From NCBI GenBank assembly GCA_018466975.1, contig CM031562.1, positions 4,278,001 through 4,342,000 on the forward strand: a stretch of 64,000 nucleotides of DNA, written 5' to 3'. The position numbers were made by a program, and so were the translations under genes. The notes beneath the pieces were generated by a model. That model saw only the letters and a list, made by a program, of their open reading frames with translations. It did no database searches and was not told the origin of the DNA. Within the stretch, counting starts at the first letter, position 1. Each line of letters opens with the position of its first letter. The stretch comes from Sparassis latifolia (lineage: Eukaryota; Basidiomycota; Agaricomycetes; Polyporales; Sparassidaceae). Below are positions 9,451-21,197 of this stretch, piece after piece.

Positions 9451-12400
9451 ATGGCCGACTCTATCCATTCGGCGTGGATTTCAGACTACCTCATTCAAAT
9501 GGCGGAGGCGTATGGTGGCGATCTAGGTGCGATTCCTCCGCGCGAGAAACCAGGCAGAGCACAGCTGGTCAAGGCAAGCACAACACATTTCTTGTTCGAT
9601 CGTGCTTGCTAATTTTCGGTTTTGCGACATAGTTTTTGACGTACTTGCGGCCTGAAGATGAGGGCTCGTGCATCTGGGCGCTGCTGTCCGACAAGGCCCA
9701 CATCATACACGTACGCTTAACCAGCGAAGCTATCAAGCAACACAAACTGTGCGTTTTGTAGTGCCAACTCGCCCTGCTGCCCTCATCGACATGACACTCA
9801 CTTTTTTTTCAAAGCAACCCAACATTCCACGGCAAATCGCTCACACAATACAAGACCGCACTAGTGCTCATCAAGAACTTCCGCCCCTGCTTCGCTCGCG
9901 TTCCTCTCGGGGGTGGTGACGGGCGCGGCATGTCCCCCTCGGAGCAGTTGTTCCTCGAAATCGCTCACTTCCAAGTCAAGGGCTCCTTCGACGAGGACGT
10001 TTGGGGGTCTCCCAAAGACATCGCCGCAAACGCGAAGGTCAGCGAGTGGATGGAGGGCCTGAGGAGCGGCGGCGGCGGCGGGTACGTCGTGCTCTCTCTC
10101 ACTGCTTGCACAGTGCCCAATTAAATCTTAGGTTCTTCGCATGCTAGCAATGTACTGAAATTACGCAGGCTGGAGCTGCAAGCTCTGCAGGCTCGCCAGC
10201 AGGTGTCCGAGGTCTTCGCCGAGAAGCAGCCAGTTGGGCAGCAGACGCTGCCTCGAAGGCCCGCGCAGATAGCTGGCGCCAGGAAGACGGTTAAACGTGC
10301 TCCTCAAGCTGTCCCCGCCACACGACCTGCTCCTGCCTCGGCCGAAGTGAGAGTCGATCCAAAGAAGGTGTATGAGAAAAGCTGGCGCGTACGTGCTCTT
10401 ACCAATGTGTATACGCTGAGTCGGCCTGATTATTTTATTGCAGTATGTAACTTCGAGTTCGGCAAGACGGAAACGTGCGCTACCCCCTGCAGATCTTCTG
10501 GCGGTGATTCACAAGGTCACGCGTGAGCCTCTCTACATGTGAGCCACTACAACTGCTGATCTAGTTATAGTTGTGAGCAATGGCGAGGTTGAAGCCGTTC
10601 GCGACCCGCATACTGACGCGAAGGCTGTCACCAGCATGGCAGAATCCTCCACTCCACCAAAACCTCCTCGGCCAAGTAAGCCATCGCAGACTGTCATTTC
10701 AAGTCAGCCTAACCATCACCCCCAATCAGGGCGAAACCCACTCGATATTTCATCGAGCCCTCCTGGATCCCCCAAAGCGCAGAGCCCTGAACCGCTGCCA
10801 GCAACACCGTCTCACTGGTCCGAATCCTCACCCGGAAGTCCACAACCAGATCTTCCGGACGCAGAGACGTCGGACAGCGAAGACGAGGCAAATCAATTCA
10901 CGGACCACAATGGCTCACCCAGAGCCCGCAATCTGATGGCATCAACGGAGAAGACGCTGGTCGGCGACGACGATGACGCGCAGAGCGATTTGAAGAAAGC
11001 CAAAGTGCCCTACGCGCCCCTCCCAAACACCCTCTCCTCCTACCTCTCCGCGCCGACGCCTGCACAGCGGCCGATGCCCCTCTCTTCGTCCCCCCTGCCG
11101 AACCCCCCCTCCACCCCGACCGCGTCCAAGGATCCTCAGATGTCGAGTGCCAAGACACCCGACACGCGAACCCCCCTTCAGCGGCCGTATACCCGCAGGG
11201 TCCCGCTCCCCCGTGCCGGCCGCAGTGTCGTTTCCATTGGCCGGATCCTGGTGCCAAATTCGGATACTTCTGGGACTGCGTCCCAGCCCCAATCGCAGGA
11301 GCAGGGTCAGTTGCAATCGCAGTCGCAACTTTCTCAAATCATCCCAGAGCCGTCGCAGCCGTCGCAGTCACAGTCTCAGCCTTCTCAGACGTCTCAGGTC
11401 ATCCCAGGCCCGTCGCAGATTCAGCACGGCTCCCACCGATCTCCCTCACGTGCTCCACCGTCCCAGAACCATAGCCAGAGCCAGAGCCAGAATCATGAAA
11501 GTGGGCAGTCGGCGTGCACGCACCAGTCCCTCTCGTACACGTCACAGTCGTCGTACGAGAAGGGCATGAGCCAGGGACAAATGCAGACGAGCCGGCCGAC
11601 GACTCGGTCACAGCTCCGGAACGAGGTTGAGATTTTGCCCAGTAGCGACGCGCCAATTGCTCCAAAAAGTGTTACTGAGACTGCCCATCAAGCTACTCTG
11701 GCGGAAGCTCTCGATCGGTCGCCTGAGCTGAAAACCGGTCGGGCTGCGAGGCGTTCGTCGAAGGGGGTGTTTACTGCTAAAGAGGCACACGCGACTGAGC
11801 CGGGGGGCAGAGCCGCTCTGCGGTCTCAGGCCACAAAGCCGACAGATGGGAACGATATTAGTGTAACCGAGGATGAGGACGCAGACGATGAGATGGATGT
11901 TGACGAACTCGATATGAGTAGGTCTCCACGTGGCACCCACCCTCTGGCACGAGAGGAGGAAGAGTCGCTTCCCGTGGAAGAGGAGGAAGAGTCGCCAAGC
12001 ATTCACTCACTGCCAGTCACCGAGGAGGATGAAGCGGACGAAGTCGAAGGGAAGAGCAGGCCTCAGCGCAGCCGTGCCCACCCGCTGGCGCAGGAAGATG
12101 AGGAGTCGCAGACCGCGCCTGTGCAGGCTGTTGCAGAAGAGTCACAGACGCACGCGCAGGAGGGCGCGGAAGGAGGCAGGGCGTCGAGTAATGAGCTCGA
12201 TTCGGGCGATGCCTGGACAAAAGTGGTGGTCGATGGCCACTCACCAGAGAGAGCAGAGAACACCGCTTCTTCAGAGAAGAAGCGGTCGTCTCGCGTTCGC
12301 TCCCCAGGCAGTCGAGATGTGTCTCCAAAGCCCGCGAAAGCCCGGCGCCCACTCAAACGTCAAGCGACCCACTCCTCTTTGCATGACGAGGGCTCGGATG

Positions 12401-13716
12401 CCCCCCTCCGTCCTTCAAGCCCCGACGTTTTCCTCAGCGAGGCGTCTTTCCACGCCTCCCAGGACATCCCCCCGATGAAGCTCACTTCGAGGGGGTCCTT
12501 CTCAAAACCACATCCCGCCCAAGCACCTCGCGCAAGCACTTCGAACTCCGTCGTAGCACAGCCTACACTCTCTAGCGCGGTGAAGACGCCACCTTCTGGC
12601 AAGCCGCACGCTCCAGCTGAGACCATCTATCATTACCCTGAAGCTTGGCGTGCGCCTGCCTTCCAGCTACTGCGCACTAATGGCAAAGGCAAGGAGAGGG
12701 AGCAACCTATACCGAAGGCCGCACTGAGGCAGCCTGCGGCTCGTAGCAAAAGGCCAATTGAGGTTGTGTCTTCCCCGGAACACCCGCCTCCGAAGAAGCA
12801 GAAGTTGTCGGTCACTTCATTTGCTCCTGCCAGTGCGACGAGCATGTCAGGTCCGTCAGTGGGAGATGAAAAGTATCATGTGTTCTTGAAAAACCAAAAC
12901 TTGACAAGTACGACAAGTGCCGACGAGTCCTTCCACCGAGATCAGAGGCAGGACTCATCCTCAAAAATCCAACTAGTCCCGAGCGCGGGATCGTCATCTC
13001 GGCAAATTGAGAGGCAAAATATGCCCTCGGAAGTCCAGGCCACCGCAGGGTCAGCGACAAACGGAACGGGGAGACATACGAATGGATTAAGTGTAAAGAA
13101 GCTGGACTTGCTTCGGACCGCTTCCATGTCTTCCTCGGCCCCTTCAACGAAACGGAAAAGACCGAACGATGCGGAGAGGTCTATGAAGGCGTCCACATCA
13201 AAGCCGGAGGTCCGCACTATCCAGCAACTTTCCCCGGGTGGCTCTACTTCGCATGAGATCAAGCAGGTCGATTTCTCTTCGACAGAGTCGTCCCGGTCGT
13301 TGTCTCGGAAGAGAGACAAAAGGGCGGGGTCGGGAGCTGTCCAGTATGCCAGCTTCAAACAAGATATCCGTCCTCTTGTGCAGGCGGCCAAGGATGTTTC
13401 TGCTCGACAAGTAGCCGAAAACTCCCGAGCGTCGAGCTCAAGAGCCGTGGGTTCAACGTGTGTAAAAATGGAGCAGGACGACAGTCAGCCTGACGACAGC
13501 GGGGAACCTGCATCTGGTGGCGAAGTGCCAGCGACTCGGAGCTCCTCGGGGCTGCTTGGAGGATACTTCGTTGACTTCAACATGGTGCGGGCGAGGGATG
13601 GGCCTCCGTTGGTAACATGGCGCGAACTGTCGAATATTCTACTGCGGACGGGTCGGACAAGAACTCTTGCTCAGCGGAGAATGTTGGGGGAACATCCCCG
13701 GCCCAAGCAAGGATGA
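9451..13716 (+). CDS. TPP1/Est3-type OB-fold telomere protein with long disordered tail
   Basis: Exons 9451-9573, 9633-9748, 9815-10081, 10169-10388, 10444-10522 and 10571-13716 give 1316 residues. Residues 1-160 match the TPP1/ACD-Est3 OB-fold pattern: WISDYLIQ, then IWALLSDKAHIIHVRLT, FHGKS, LFLEIAHFQV and DIAANAKVSEW. This fold recruits telomerase and links shelterin subunits. The remaining ~1100 residues are low complexity, with a dense SQ cluster (about residues 505-580), acidic blocks, and short islands that look conserved (YHYPEAWRAPAFQLL near 960; GGYFVDFNMVRARDG and TWRELSNILL near the C-terminus). The first intron uses a GC donor (GCAAGC at 9574). The OB assignment is by pattern; I rate it likely. 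Confidence 0.75.
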
Positions 13717-14039
13717 TCTTCAGGTTTCACGTTGTTCTTGTTGACCTTTCTATGCATTTGTCCGTCGCTGGAACTCTACCCAGACTCGAGCTCCTTTACG
13801 TTGCACGTAGCCCATAGTAACTCAGGTCCAGGAAATGGATCGCAATAGTATGCGCGTTCGATGGTAGCTCAACTTACAGAGGAATATGCCTGTGCACGAG
13901 TGTGGAAATTTGATGGTAAGAAACAAGTAAGAAGCGGTACATGCACAGAGTCATAGCCTGCAAACAGTGACCTCATACATGGCAATGGAAACTACATCGA
14001 CGGCGCACTGCCCTTCGACCCAGAGTACACGTCCACCAA
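13717..14039. other. Convergent 3' intergenic region
   Basis: This is the shared 3' flank of the convergent telomere-protein and RAD23 genes. It must hold both transcript ends. I see no gene or repeat. Confidence 0.5.
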
Positions 14040-15579
14040 TCACGCATCCTCGAAACCGCCATCAAATAGGTAATTTGCCGCAAGCTCCTCGTTCTTGTCG
14101 CACGCGAAGTACGCCTCGATAACGGCCTGGCGCGGGAAGCCGAGGGCTTCTAACTGTTATCCGTGCGATCAGGTCAGCTCTGTAAACACATGATTACACC
14201 TTGCACCGATAATTACACGCTGAATGGCGGCCTGCTCTTCCTCCGTGATATGGATGACATGTGCACCAGGGGGTATATCGCCCTCCTCATCCCCCTCTTG
14301 ACCAAGGAGCTGCATAAGGGCCTCGGGGTTCTGGGCTAGTGCCTGAGCCAGCTGCGGGTTCTGCGCCGCGAGCTGCTGGAGAACCTGCTGGAGCATGGCG
14401 GGGTTCTGCTGCATCAGATCGCGCAGGTGCTGGACCTGGGGGTTGCCCTGCAGAGCTGCCAAATCAATACCAGGAACATTACCCCCTGCTCCCCCAAGCC
14501 CGGGTTGTGCTTGATGTTGCTGCTGCTGGTGCTGTTGTTGTGCAAGCTAGTACGAATGAATGCAAATTTAGCAGGAATCGTTTGAGAGAAAGCGTCGTTT
14601 AGACACACCTGGAAAAGGTTCTGGGGAACATTCGGAGCGGCAGCCGGTGCTGGAGCAGCGGGAGCGGGAGCGGCCGCTGCCCCAGCCCCAGCTTCAGGTT
14701 CAGGTTCAGCTTGAGCAGGAGCACCACCCTGTGGACCTGCAGCATGTGCCTCCAAGTGAGCAGGGATGCCCTGTATTTCGCGTTAGCTGATCCGAACTTG
14801 CAATGAAAACAATATATCTGCGAGACGCACGCTGAACAGATACTCCACCGCTCGATCGGGGTTGTTGAAACTTGCCCTCAGTGCCCGCATAACCTGCTCC
14901 CGCTCGAAACCCATTTCCATCATGTTCTGGATTGTTGATTGCAACGCATCGCCTGTCACGAACGAATTTGAGTCCCCGAAAGCGGTCGGTGGAGCCTCCG
15001 CCGGTGGTGCAGCTACGGTGGCTGGGCTAAGGAGAGGAGCATTCGGCGGCTCAGGGACAGCGGCAGCAGGAGCGGGCGCGGCCGCTGGCTCTGGTGCCGA
15101 CGGCGCAGGGGAGGCAGCAGGAACTGGTGCCGCAATTGCGGTCACGGTGGCACTTGTGGAAGCAGCTGGGGTCGCAGGCGAAACTTTAGGCTGTGCCGAG
15201 TAAAAAAAGTTGGTAAGGATCCTACTTTAAGTTCAGCAAGCGGACGCACTTTCGACACCATCAGCACCAAGAAATCTTTCTCCTTGATCTCACATGATTC
15301 AACAGTGTTCCCGTCCGGCAAAATCCTCCCTGTAATTGAGATAAGTCGACAGATCAATTAACTATGAGCGATGGATGATCCTACCCGAGTAGATAATCTT
15401 CTGGGTCTCTACTGCGTGTCCTTGACTCTCTTGAATTTTTTTCTTCAAGTCAGCTACCGTATCTGTGCCCTCGGCATCGATCTGAAGCCAGAAAGATGGT
15501 GAGACACATCCAAGTAGCTTTTCAGACAGAGACATACCTGGAAGATCTTCTGCTGAAGAGTCTTCACTGTAAGCTTCAT
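14040..15579 (-). CDS. RAD23: RAD23 ubiquitin receptor (UBL-UBA)
   Basis: Seven exons (15579-15538, 15481-15385, 15329-15250, 15190-14831, 14770-14609, 14546-14217, 14153-14040) give 394 residues. The protein starts with a ubiquitin-like domain ([19 protein letters not shown], residues 1-76). An Ala/Pro linker follows, then UBA1 ([19 protein letters not shown], ending near 193). A Gln-rich XPC/Rad4-binding region comes next ([20 protein letters not shown]), and UBA2 closes the protein ([20 protein letters not shown], residues 358-394). RAD23 carries ubiquitinated proteins to the proteasome and partners Rad4/XPC in nucleotide excision repair. Domain order and length match the family. It is divergent with the LRR gene. 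Confidence 0.95.
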
Positions 15580-15803
15580 GGTGATGAAGGACTAGAGGGC
15601 AGATGGAAGCAAGTGGCAAGTGGTAAGCCCAGAAGGAAAGGAGTACGCGTCGTGCACGTGCCTCCCGGCCGGAGCTGCTCCGGACCTCCCCCGGGTAGTC
15701 CGGAGCCCATCCCGTGACTCGCTTAAGCTTGTGCCATACTCAGGCTGGCGGTGGCTCGTGGCTTTACACCGTCCACACTTGCTGTCTTCCTCCCACCACC
15801 CCC
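15580..15803. promoter_or_regulatory. Bidirectional promoter region, RAD23 / LRR gene
   Basis: These 224 bp lie between divergent start codons. They contain GC-rich palindromic words (CTCCCGGCCGGAG, TCCGGA) near 15661-15705 and one ACGCGT at 15645-15650. No TATA box is evident. Confidence 0.45.
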
Positions 15804-17951
15804 ATGGAGCACGAACCAGGCGACGAGTACATCAGACGGATTGCCGCATACATTAGAAAGCACGAGCTGGGTCTCGCAGCGGCTAGTCTCACCCGCAGGC
15901 GGCGCACGAAGGGTGTGCCAGAGACATCCGTGTTCAATCCTCTGGGCTGGTTCTCCTCCGACAATGCTGCTCTACTGAACGTCAAGCCTGTCGTCCTGTC
16001 ATTTGATTCGCACCACCTCTTCTATTTGCTGATGCGGCTGGAGGCGCTAGGACTCGATATTGGTTCGCTGGACGTGGAAGTGGAAGCTCCTTCCAGACCG
16101 ATGAACTACATCAATATTTTTCCTGGTTCGGACAAGTCAGATGCCCTCTCTCTGATGTCCTTCCGCTCCTCTCTCTCAGCCGTCTCTCGTCTGTCTCTGG
16201 GCGCTGGCTGGTGGGGCAGGCCAGCACCTCTCAGTGTGGATGCAGAGCTCAAGTACATCTACAGCTGCTTCACGAAGATCCCGGCGTTGTCACTGCATGC
16301 GCCAGAAGCTAGGTTGATTGCGGAACTAGCTGACGAAGCTCCCAACCAGAACGCGTTGCCGCTTGACGCGTTCAAGAACCTGCAGACCTTGCACTGTATT
16401 GATGTCGACCCGCGGACGCTGCTCGGCTGGGACCGGCTGGCGGAGAGCCTCAGAAGTTTGACAGTCAAGAAGAGTGGGTTGGAGGATGTCTCTGACATCT
16501 TTGTCAGTGCTGTCGTAGATGATCAGGCAAGGAGAGAGGGAAGATTGGGCGGCTCGAGATCCCGCAAGCTCGCGCGGCTGTTGTCACGACAAACGTCATT
16601 TCACAGCACACGCTTACCGGACTCTGTGCCAGAGGATGCCGAAGAATCCTCAGAGATGCCCTCTACACCTACTGTTGAAGATATACCCAAGCCTTCTATG
16701 CCTGTAGAGCTGCCTTCGTTGAAGTGGGCCTTCCTCCGACACCTGTCATTAAGCGATAATGCCCTCACTTTCCTCCCATCGTCACCGCTTCCATACCTAA
16801 CCTCTCTAACCCATCTTGACCTCTCCTCGAATCTGCTTGTCTCCGTTCCGTCAGGTCTCTCCGCCCTCTATAATCTCGTGTCGCTCAATCTGTCGGATAA
16901 TATGATCGACTCAGTCCTGGGCATTTACACAGTCCTTGGACAGGTCCTATATCTTGACCTCTCTCACAACCGGCTTGAATCAATTTGTGGTCTGGAGCGT
17001 CTTCTCGCCTTAGAGCGAGTCGATTTGCGACAGAATGTCATCGAGGAGAGCGCGGAAGTAGGCAGACTGGCAGCTCTTCCAAACATTGCCGAAGTATGGG
17101 TGGAGGGGAACCCCCTGGTGGATATCGAGGAAGGCTATCGCATACGGTGTTTCGATTACTTCTCCAAGGAGGGGAAGAGTATCCTGCTCGATGGCTCACT
17201 GCCAGGCTTCTACGAGAAGATGTATATGTCGGCGCCGCCGCCTGACCAGATGACATCTTCTCGACCACCGTCGGTCGCTCAGTCACCTCCTGTAGTTGCC
17301 GTTGGGTCCCCGACTGTTAATGGTGTGCCATCACGCGAGAGCCCTCTGCAGTCTTCCTCTCCTTCGTCACCGCCTTCGCACACCGCCTCACCACAGACAG
17401 CAGCTTTGGTTGGTAGAGGGCGGCGGCGGAAGAACAAGCGGATTGTGGATCTGGATGGTGGGGTGGAGACGAGCGAAGCGGGGAGCTCATGGAGTGGTTC
17501 GCATGCGCATGTGCCTACGGACGCACAGCCAACGAGGAATGATATTCCTACTCAGCCTTTGCCAGAGGAATCAGCTCCTGCGGGACCCTCGAGTGAAGCC
17601 GGAGTGGAGGCAGCGCCGTCTGCAGCCACACCAGTTGTCGGGGCAGGGCGAAAGTCGCGGCATACTCGGAACTGGACTGAGTTCGCGCCTGCGTCCAATG
17701 CTGCGTCCGACGAGGCAGCATTCACTACCTCGGCTATGGGGAACGCAGCGTCTTTGCGGAGGGGTTCCATGCGGAGAGCGCGGGTGGCTGCGTCAGTGTA
17801 CGAGCCTGCAGAGGAGAGCAAGGTGGACCAGTTCAGGGAGGCGGATGTGTTCCGTGCACGCATGGAAGCCTTGCGGTCAGACATGGGGGAAGGGTGGTTG
17901 AAGGTATTCAACCAGTCGCAACTGGGCTCGCCGGGGGTTCCTTCTGGATAA
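15804..17951 (+). CDS. Nischarin/SOG2-like leucine-rich-repeat protein
   Basis: A single exon gives 715 residues from MEHEPGDEYIRRIAAYIRKH; an in-frame ATG at 15714 is less likely because it lies in leader-like sequence. The N-terminal domain has the block SFDSHHLFYLLMRLEALG and RPMNYINIF, which I associate with a fungal family of LRR proteins. About residues 306-440 carry leucine-rich repeats (LRHLSLSDNALTFLP, LTHLDLSSNLLVSVP, LVSLNLSDNMI, YLDLSHNRLESI). An LRR cap follows, then a Ser/Pro tail with basic RGRRRKNKR and a C-terminal helical segment (QFREADVFRARMEALR). It is probably a scaffold in polarity or membrane traffic; the exact role is unknown. Confidence 0.7.
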   Translation: MEHEPGDEYIRRIAAYIRKHELGLAAASLTRRRRTKGVPETSVFNPLGWFSSDNAALLNVKPVVLSFDSHHLFYLLMRLEALGLDIGSLDVEVEAPSRPMNYINIFPGSDKSDALSLMSFRSSLSAVSRLSLGAGWWGRPAPLSVDAELKYIYSCFTKIPALSLHAPEARLIAELADEAPNQNALPLDAFKNLQTLHCIDVDPRTLLGWDRLAESLRSLTVKKSGLEDVSDIFVSAVVDDQARREGRLGGSRSRKLARLLSRQTSFHSTRLPDSVPEDAEESSEMPSTPTVEDIPKPSMPVELPSLKWAFLRHLSLSDNALTFLPSSPLPYLTSLTHLDLSSNLLVSVPSGLSALYNLVSLNLSDNMIDSVLGIYTVLGQVLYLDLSHNRLESICGLERLLALERVDLRQNVIEESAEVGRLAALPNIAEVWVEGNPLVDIEEGYRIRCFDYFSKEGKSILLDGSLPGFYEKMYMSAPPPDQMTSSRPPSVAQSPPVVAVGSPTVNGVPSRESPLQSSSPSSPPSHTASPQTAALVGRGRRRKNKRIVDLDGGVETSEAGSSWSGSHAHVPTDAQPTRNDIPTQPLPEESAPAGPSSEAGVEAAPSAATPVVGAGRKSRHTRNWTEFAPASNAASDEAAFTTSAMGNAASLRRGSMRRARVAASVYEPAEESKVDQFREADVFRARMEALRSDMGEGWLKVFNQSQLGSPGVPSG

Positions 17952-18248
17952 CGACTCTTCATGCACATATACCATTCTCTGGAATATCGATATCTTGTAT
18001 TTTCTGTGCGTACATATTCACCGTAATGATCGCCGTGTATTGTACTTGGCTGGTGGGATGCATGCTCATTTCTTGAGGCGGAAATGTTTTTGACTAGTCC
18101 GAGGTCACGAGACATGTCATTCTGAATACGAAGGTCGGAACGCGCCGTGGAATATTTCGACCGCGTCCTTCTCTCTTTGTACCTCTCTGGTGGCCACACT
18201 CACCCTCCTGTCGTTCTTTACTTTCGTTACAACTCGTCGATATCCAAC

Positions 18249-19070
18249 ATGGGTGCTAATCTTTCGAAAGCGCTGGGTAGGCCACTGCATCGCTCACGCG
18301 AATAAGAGGGCGTGCTGTTGACGTGTATATGTTTTCAGCGAAGATCTTTGGGAACAGGGAGATGAGGTTGTTGATGTTGGGTCTTGATGCAGCAGGAAAG
18401 ACCAGTGAGTGGTACTGTCCGAGGAATATGGGTGCAGCCTGAACGGTTCTCTCGCAACAGCAATTCTGTACAAGCTCAAGTTGAACCAATCTGTCACCAC
18501 AATACCAACAGGTCAGTCCGCTAACTCTGTAGTTCTGACGCTTGGAATCCATTTCTGTCTAGTTGGCTTCAATGTGGAGACTGTAACATACAAGAATGTA
18601 AAGTTCAATGTGTGGGACGTCGGTGGCCAGGACAAGATTCGCCCTCTGTGGAGGCATTACTATACCGGCACCCAAGGACTCGTGTTCGTTGTTGATAGCC
18701 AGGACAGGGAGCGGATAGATGAGGCGAAGCAGGAGCTGCATCGAATATTGAGCGACCGAGAGATGAAAGAGTGTTTGCTACTCGTGTTCGCCAACAAACA
18801 GGATCTGCCAGGAGGTGGGTGGCCAGACTACGCGTTTCTGCACCCGTTCACTCAATTACTCCACAGCGATGTCCCCAGCGGAGGTGACAGAAAAGTTGGG
18901 TTTACACCGGATGCGTGATAGGTCGTGGTATGTCCATCCCAGGTGCGTGGCTTGTTTCTTCTTCCAGATGTTCGCAATGCTGATGCTCGGTCAGTTGCGC
19001 GACTACTGGGGAGGGTCTGTTCGAGGGCCTTCAGTGGCTATCACAGAATGTCAAGAAGCGCCAGCCTTGA
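18249..19070 (+). CDS. ARF6: ARF6-type small GTPase
   Basis: Six exons (18249-18276, 18339-18404, 18461-18511, 18563-18814, 18867-18942, 18995-19070) give 182 residues. The N-terminus has the myristoylation glycine ([14 protein letters not shown]). Motifs are GLDAAGKT (P-loop, residues 24-31), the switch I effector (TIPTVGFN), WDVGGQ (switch II), NKQD, and CAT near the C-terminus. [20 protein letters not shown] and [10 protein letters not shown] resemble ARF6 more than ARF1. ARF6 works at the plasma membrane and endosomes in traffic, actin organisation and polarised growth. Length and intron phases are all consistent. Confidence 0.95.
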
Positions 19071-19580
19071 ACCATCCCCTGTTGTCACATCCGGATATCT
19101 GTCTGCTCTCTGCTTATACCCGTCCCGTTCTCGGGACATCAACTCTTATGGCTCGCATGACTCCACGCACGCTCGCACGACGGACATTTCGGTCCACACG
19201 CCTTCCGTTTACTGTTTCCTTTGGCTAGCTAACCGGGTCCTGTTTGCTCCACACGTCTCGGGATGTTTTCTATTTACCCTCTTCGATGATACGCCTATGC
19301 ACATGCACTTTAATGGATAGGGCTGATCAGAATCTCATTTTACTTCGTGTCTACAATCCTTCTGTCCAACTCGTTTGCAATATATAGCAGCGCTTCACGA
19401 AGTTCAGAAATATTGAAGTAGACCAGAGCAGCTGCAAACAGTCCCGGGAATCAAGACTCCGTCGACAAATTGATACGTCCGACGTAGTATGTACGTAGTA
19501 GTTAGTGCTCACGATCACGCCTTGCAGTCAATATACTCGCCTCGCCCGCGTTGTATTCGCTCTCTGCTTCTCCCACACCT
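19071..19580. other. Intergenic region
   Basis: This region lies between the ARF6 stop and the start of the cysteine-synthase-like gene, both on the plus strand. It holds the 3' UTR of the first and the promoter of the second. I see no repeat or RNA gene. Confidence 0.4.
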
Positions 19581-20940
19581 ATGTCGAGTGCATTGCGGGC
19601 CAAAGCCTTCAGAAGGGCATTCACCTCCCGCGCCGTCGACGGGTTCGTCGGGGCTGTCGGAAACACACCTCTTGTAAGTACAGCCGTGGTTGAAGCATAC
19701 GGCGGGCCATCCTCTCACACGAATTTCAGATTCGACTAAAAAAGCTCTCTGAGCTAACTGGGTGTAACATCGTCGGCAAGGCAGAGTTCCAGAATCCAGG
19801 AGGCAGCGTCAAGGATCGCGCTGCGCTGGGTGTTATCCGGGATGCCGAGGAACGAGGTCTGTACGTGTTTCACCCTGCACACTCAGCGTTTCGTTGCCGA
19901 TGGTTATAGGCGTAAAGTCTCAAGGCTGGAGGTACCGTGGTCGAAGGCACCGCAGGAAACACCGGCATCGGTCTCGCACATGTCTGCAGAGCCCGGGGCT
20001 ATAGATGTGTGATATTCATGCCTGACTCGCAGGTGAGCCCAAAGCACCATCTTCCTCTTCGGTTCTTCTGCTTAGGGCTTTCTCCGTACACCAGAGTCAA
20101 GAAAAGATCGATCTCCTGCGGATGCTGGGCGCCGAGGTCTACCCAGTTCCCGCGGTCGCGTACGAGAACCCGAAGAACTACAACCACCAGGCGCGCGAAT
20201 TCGCTGCATTGCTGCCGAACGCCATCTGGACGGACCAGTTCGACAACACCGCGAACGCGCGGGCGCACTACGAGACCACGGGTCCGGAGATCTGGGAGCA
20301 GACTGGCGGGAACGTCGACGGGTTCATCTGCGCGACCGGCACCGGCGGCACATTGGCGGGTGCGGGTAAGCTCTTGCTCGAGAAGAGTGACGGGAAGACG
20401 CAGATATGGTTGGCGGACCCACCGGGCAGTGTCCTTTACAGCTATATCACCAGCGGCGGACAACTCACTGAGAGGAGCGGTAGCTCGATCACGGAAGGTT
20501 TGTGCACTTTCATACAAAGAAGCATTTTCGCTCAGAAATATGTTACCGCTCCTCGTAGGTATTGGCCAGGGTCGTATTACAAACAACTTGGGCACAATTG
20601 TCAAACAACTCTCGGGGGCGTTGCAAATACCCGACACCAAATCCATGGCGATGATCTATGACTTGTTGGATACAGAAGGTCTATACCTGGGAGCTAGTTC
20701 TGCACTGAACGTCGTCGCTGCGGTAGAACTTGCACAGCAACTGGGTCCAGGTACAAATCGCATTCTAATTCATTGTCGTGGCCTGACTTACGCGTTTGTG
20801 CAGGCAAAACTATCGCCACGATCCTTTGTGATGGTGCCTACCGGTACCAGAGCCGACTGTTCTCGAAAACGTGGTTGCAGGCGAAGGAGCTTGAGGGTGC
20901 GATCCCCGAGCACCTGAAGAAATACGCCGTGTTGGACTAG
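19581..20940 (+). CDS. Cysteine-synthase-like PLP enzyme (Cys12/Mcy1 group)
   Basis: Six exons (19581-19673, 19730-19860, 19918-20032, 20095-20497, 20559-20750, 20804-20940) give 356 residues. It is a fold-type II PLP enzyme. The Schiff-base lysine lies in [11 protein letters not shown] (Lys59); [12 protein letters not shown] is the substrate loop, and [12 protein letters not shown] binds the PLP phosphate. The basic Ser/Ala-rich leader ([19 protein letters not shown]) suggests mitochondrial targeting. The variant EGTAGNTG, in place of EPTSGNTG of classical CysK, places it with the Cys12/Mcy1-type fungal proteins rather than the main O-acetylserine sulfhydrylase. The physiological substrate is uncertain. 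Confidence 0.85.
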
Positions 20941-21119
20941 CTGGGAATCGTGTTGTATCCATTGAAGTTATCGTTGCTTTGATGTAAGTTCTTTAGAAGG
21001 TCGTCGGATTGTGCTTCGCAAATGTTGGCTCTCTCGCAACTACACACGCATGTCACTCCGACATCTGCGTCTTACGGTGCACAAAGCTTGGATGGGACAC
21101 GTAAATCACGAAAATAAAT

Positions 21120-21163
21120 GATCGAGGACATATGGACAGCAGATCGAGGACATATGGACAGCA
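21120..21163. repeat. 22-bp tandem duplication
   Basis: A 22-bp unit beginning GATCGAGGACATATGG is present twice in direct succession (21120-21141, 21142-21163), just beyond the stop codon of the minus-strand HMMR-like gene. It looks like recent replication slippage. Confidence 0.8.
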
Positions 21164-21197
21164 GATGCAGCAGATATAGGAGAACTGCACCCACACT

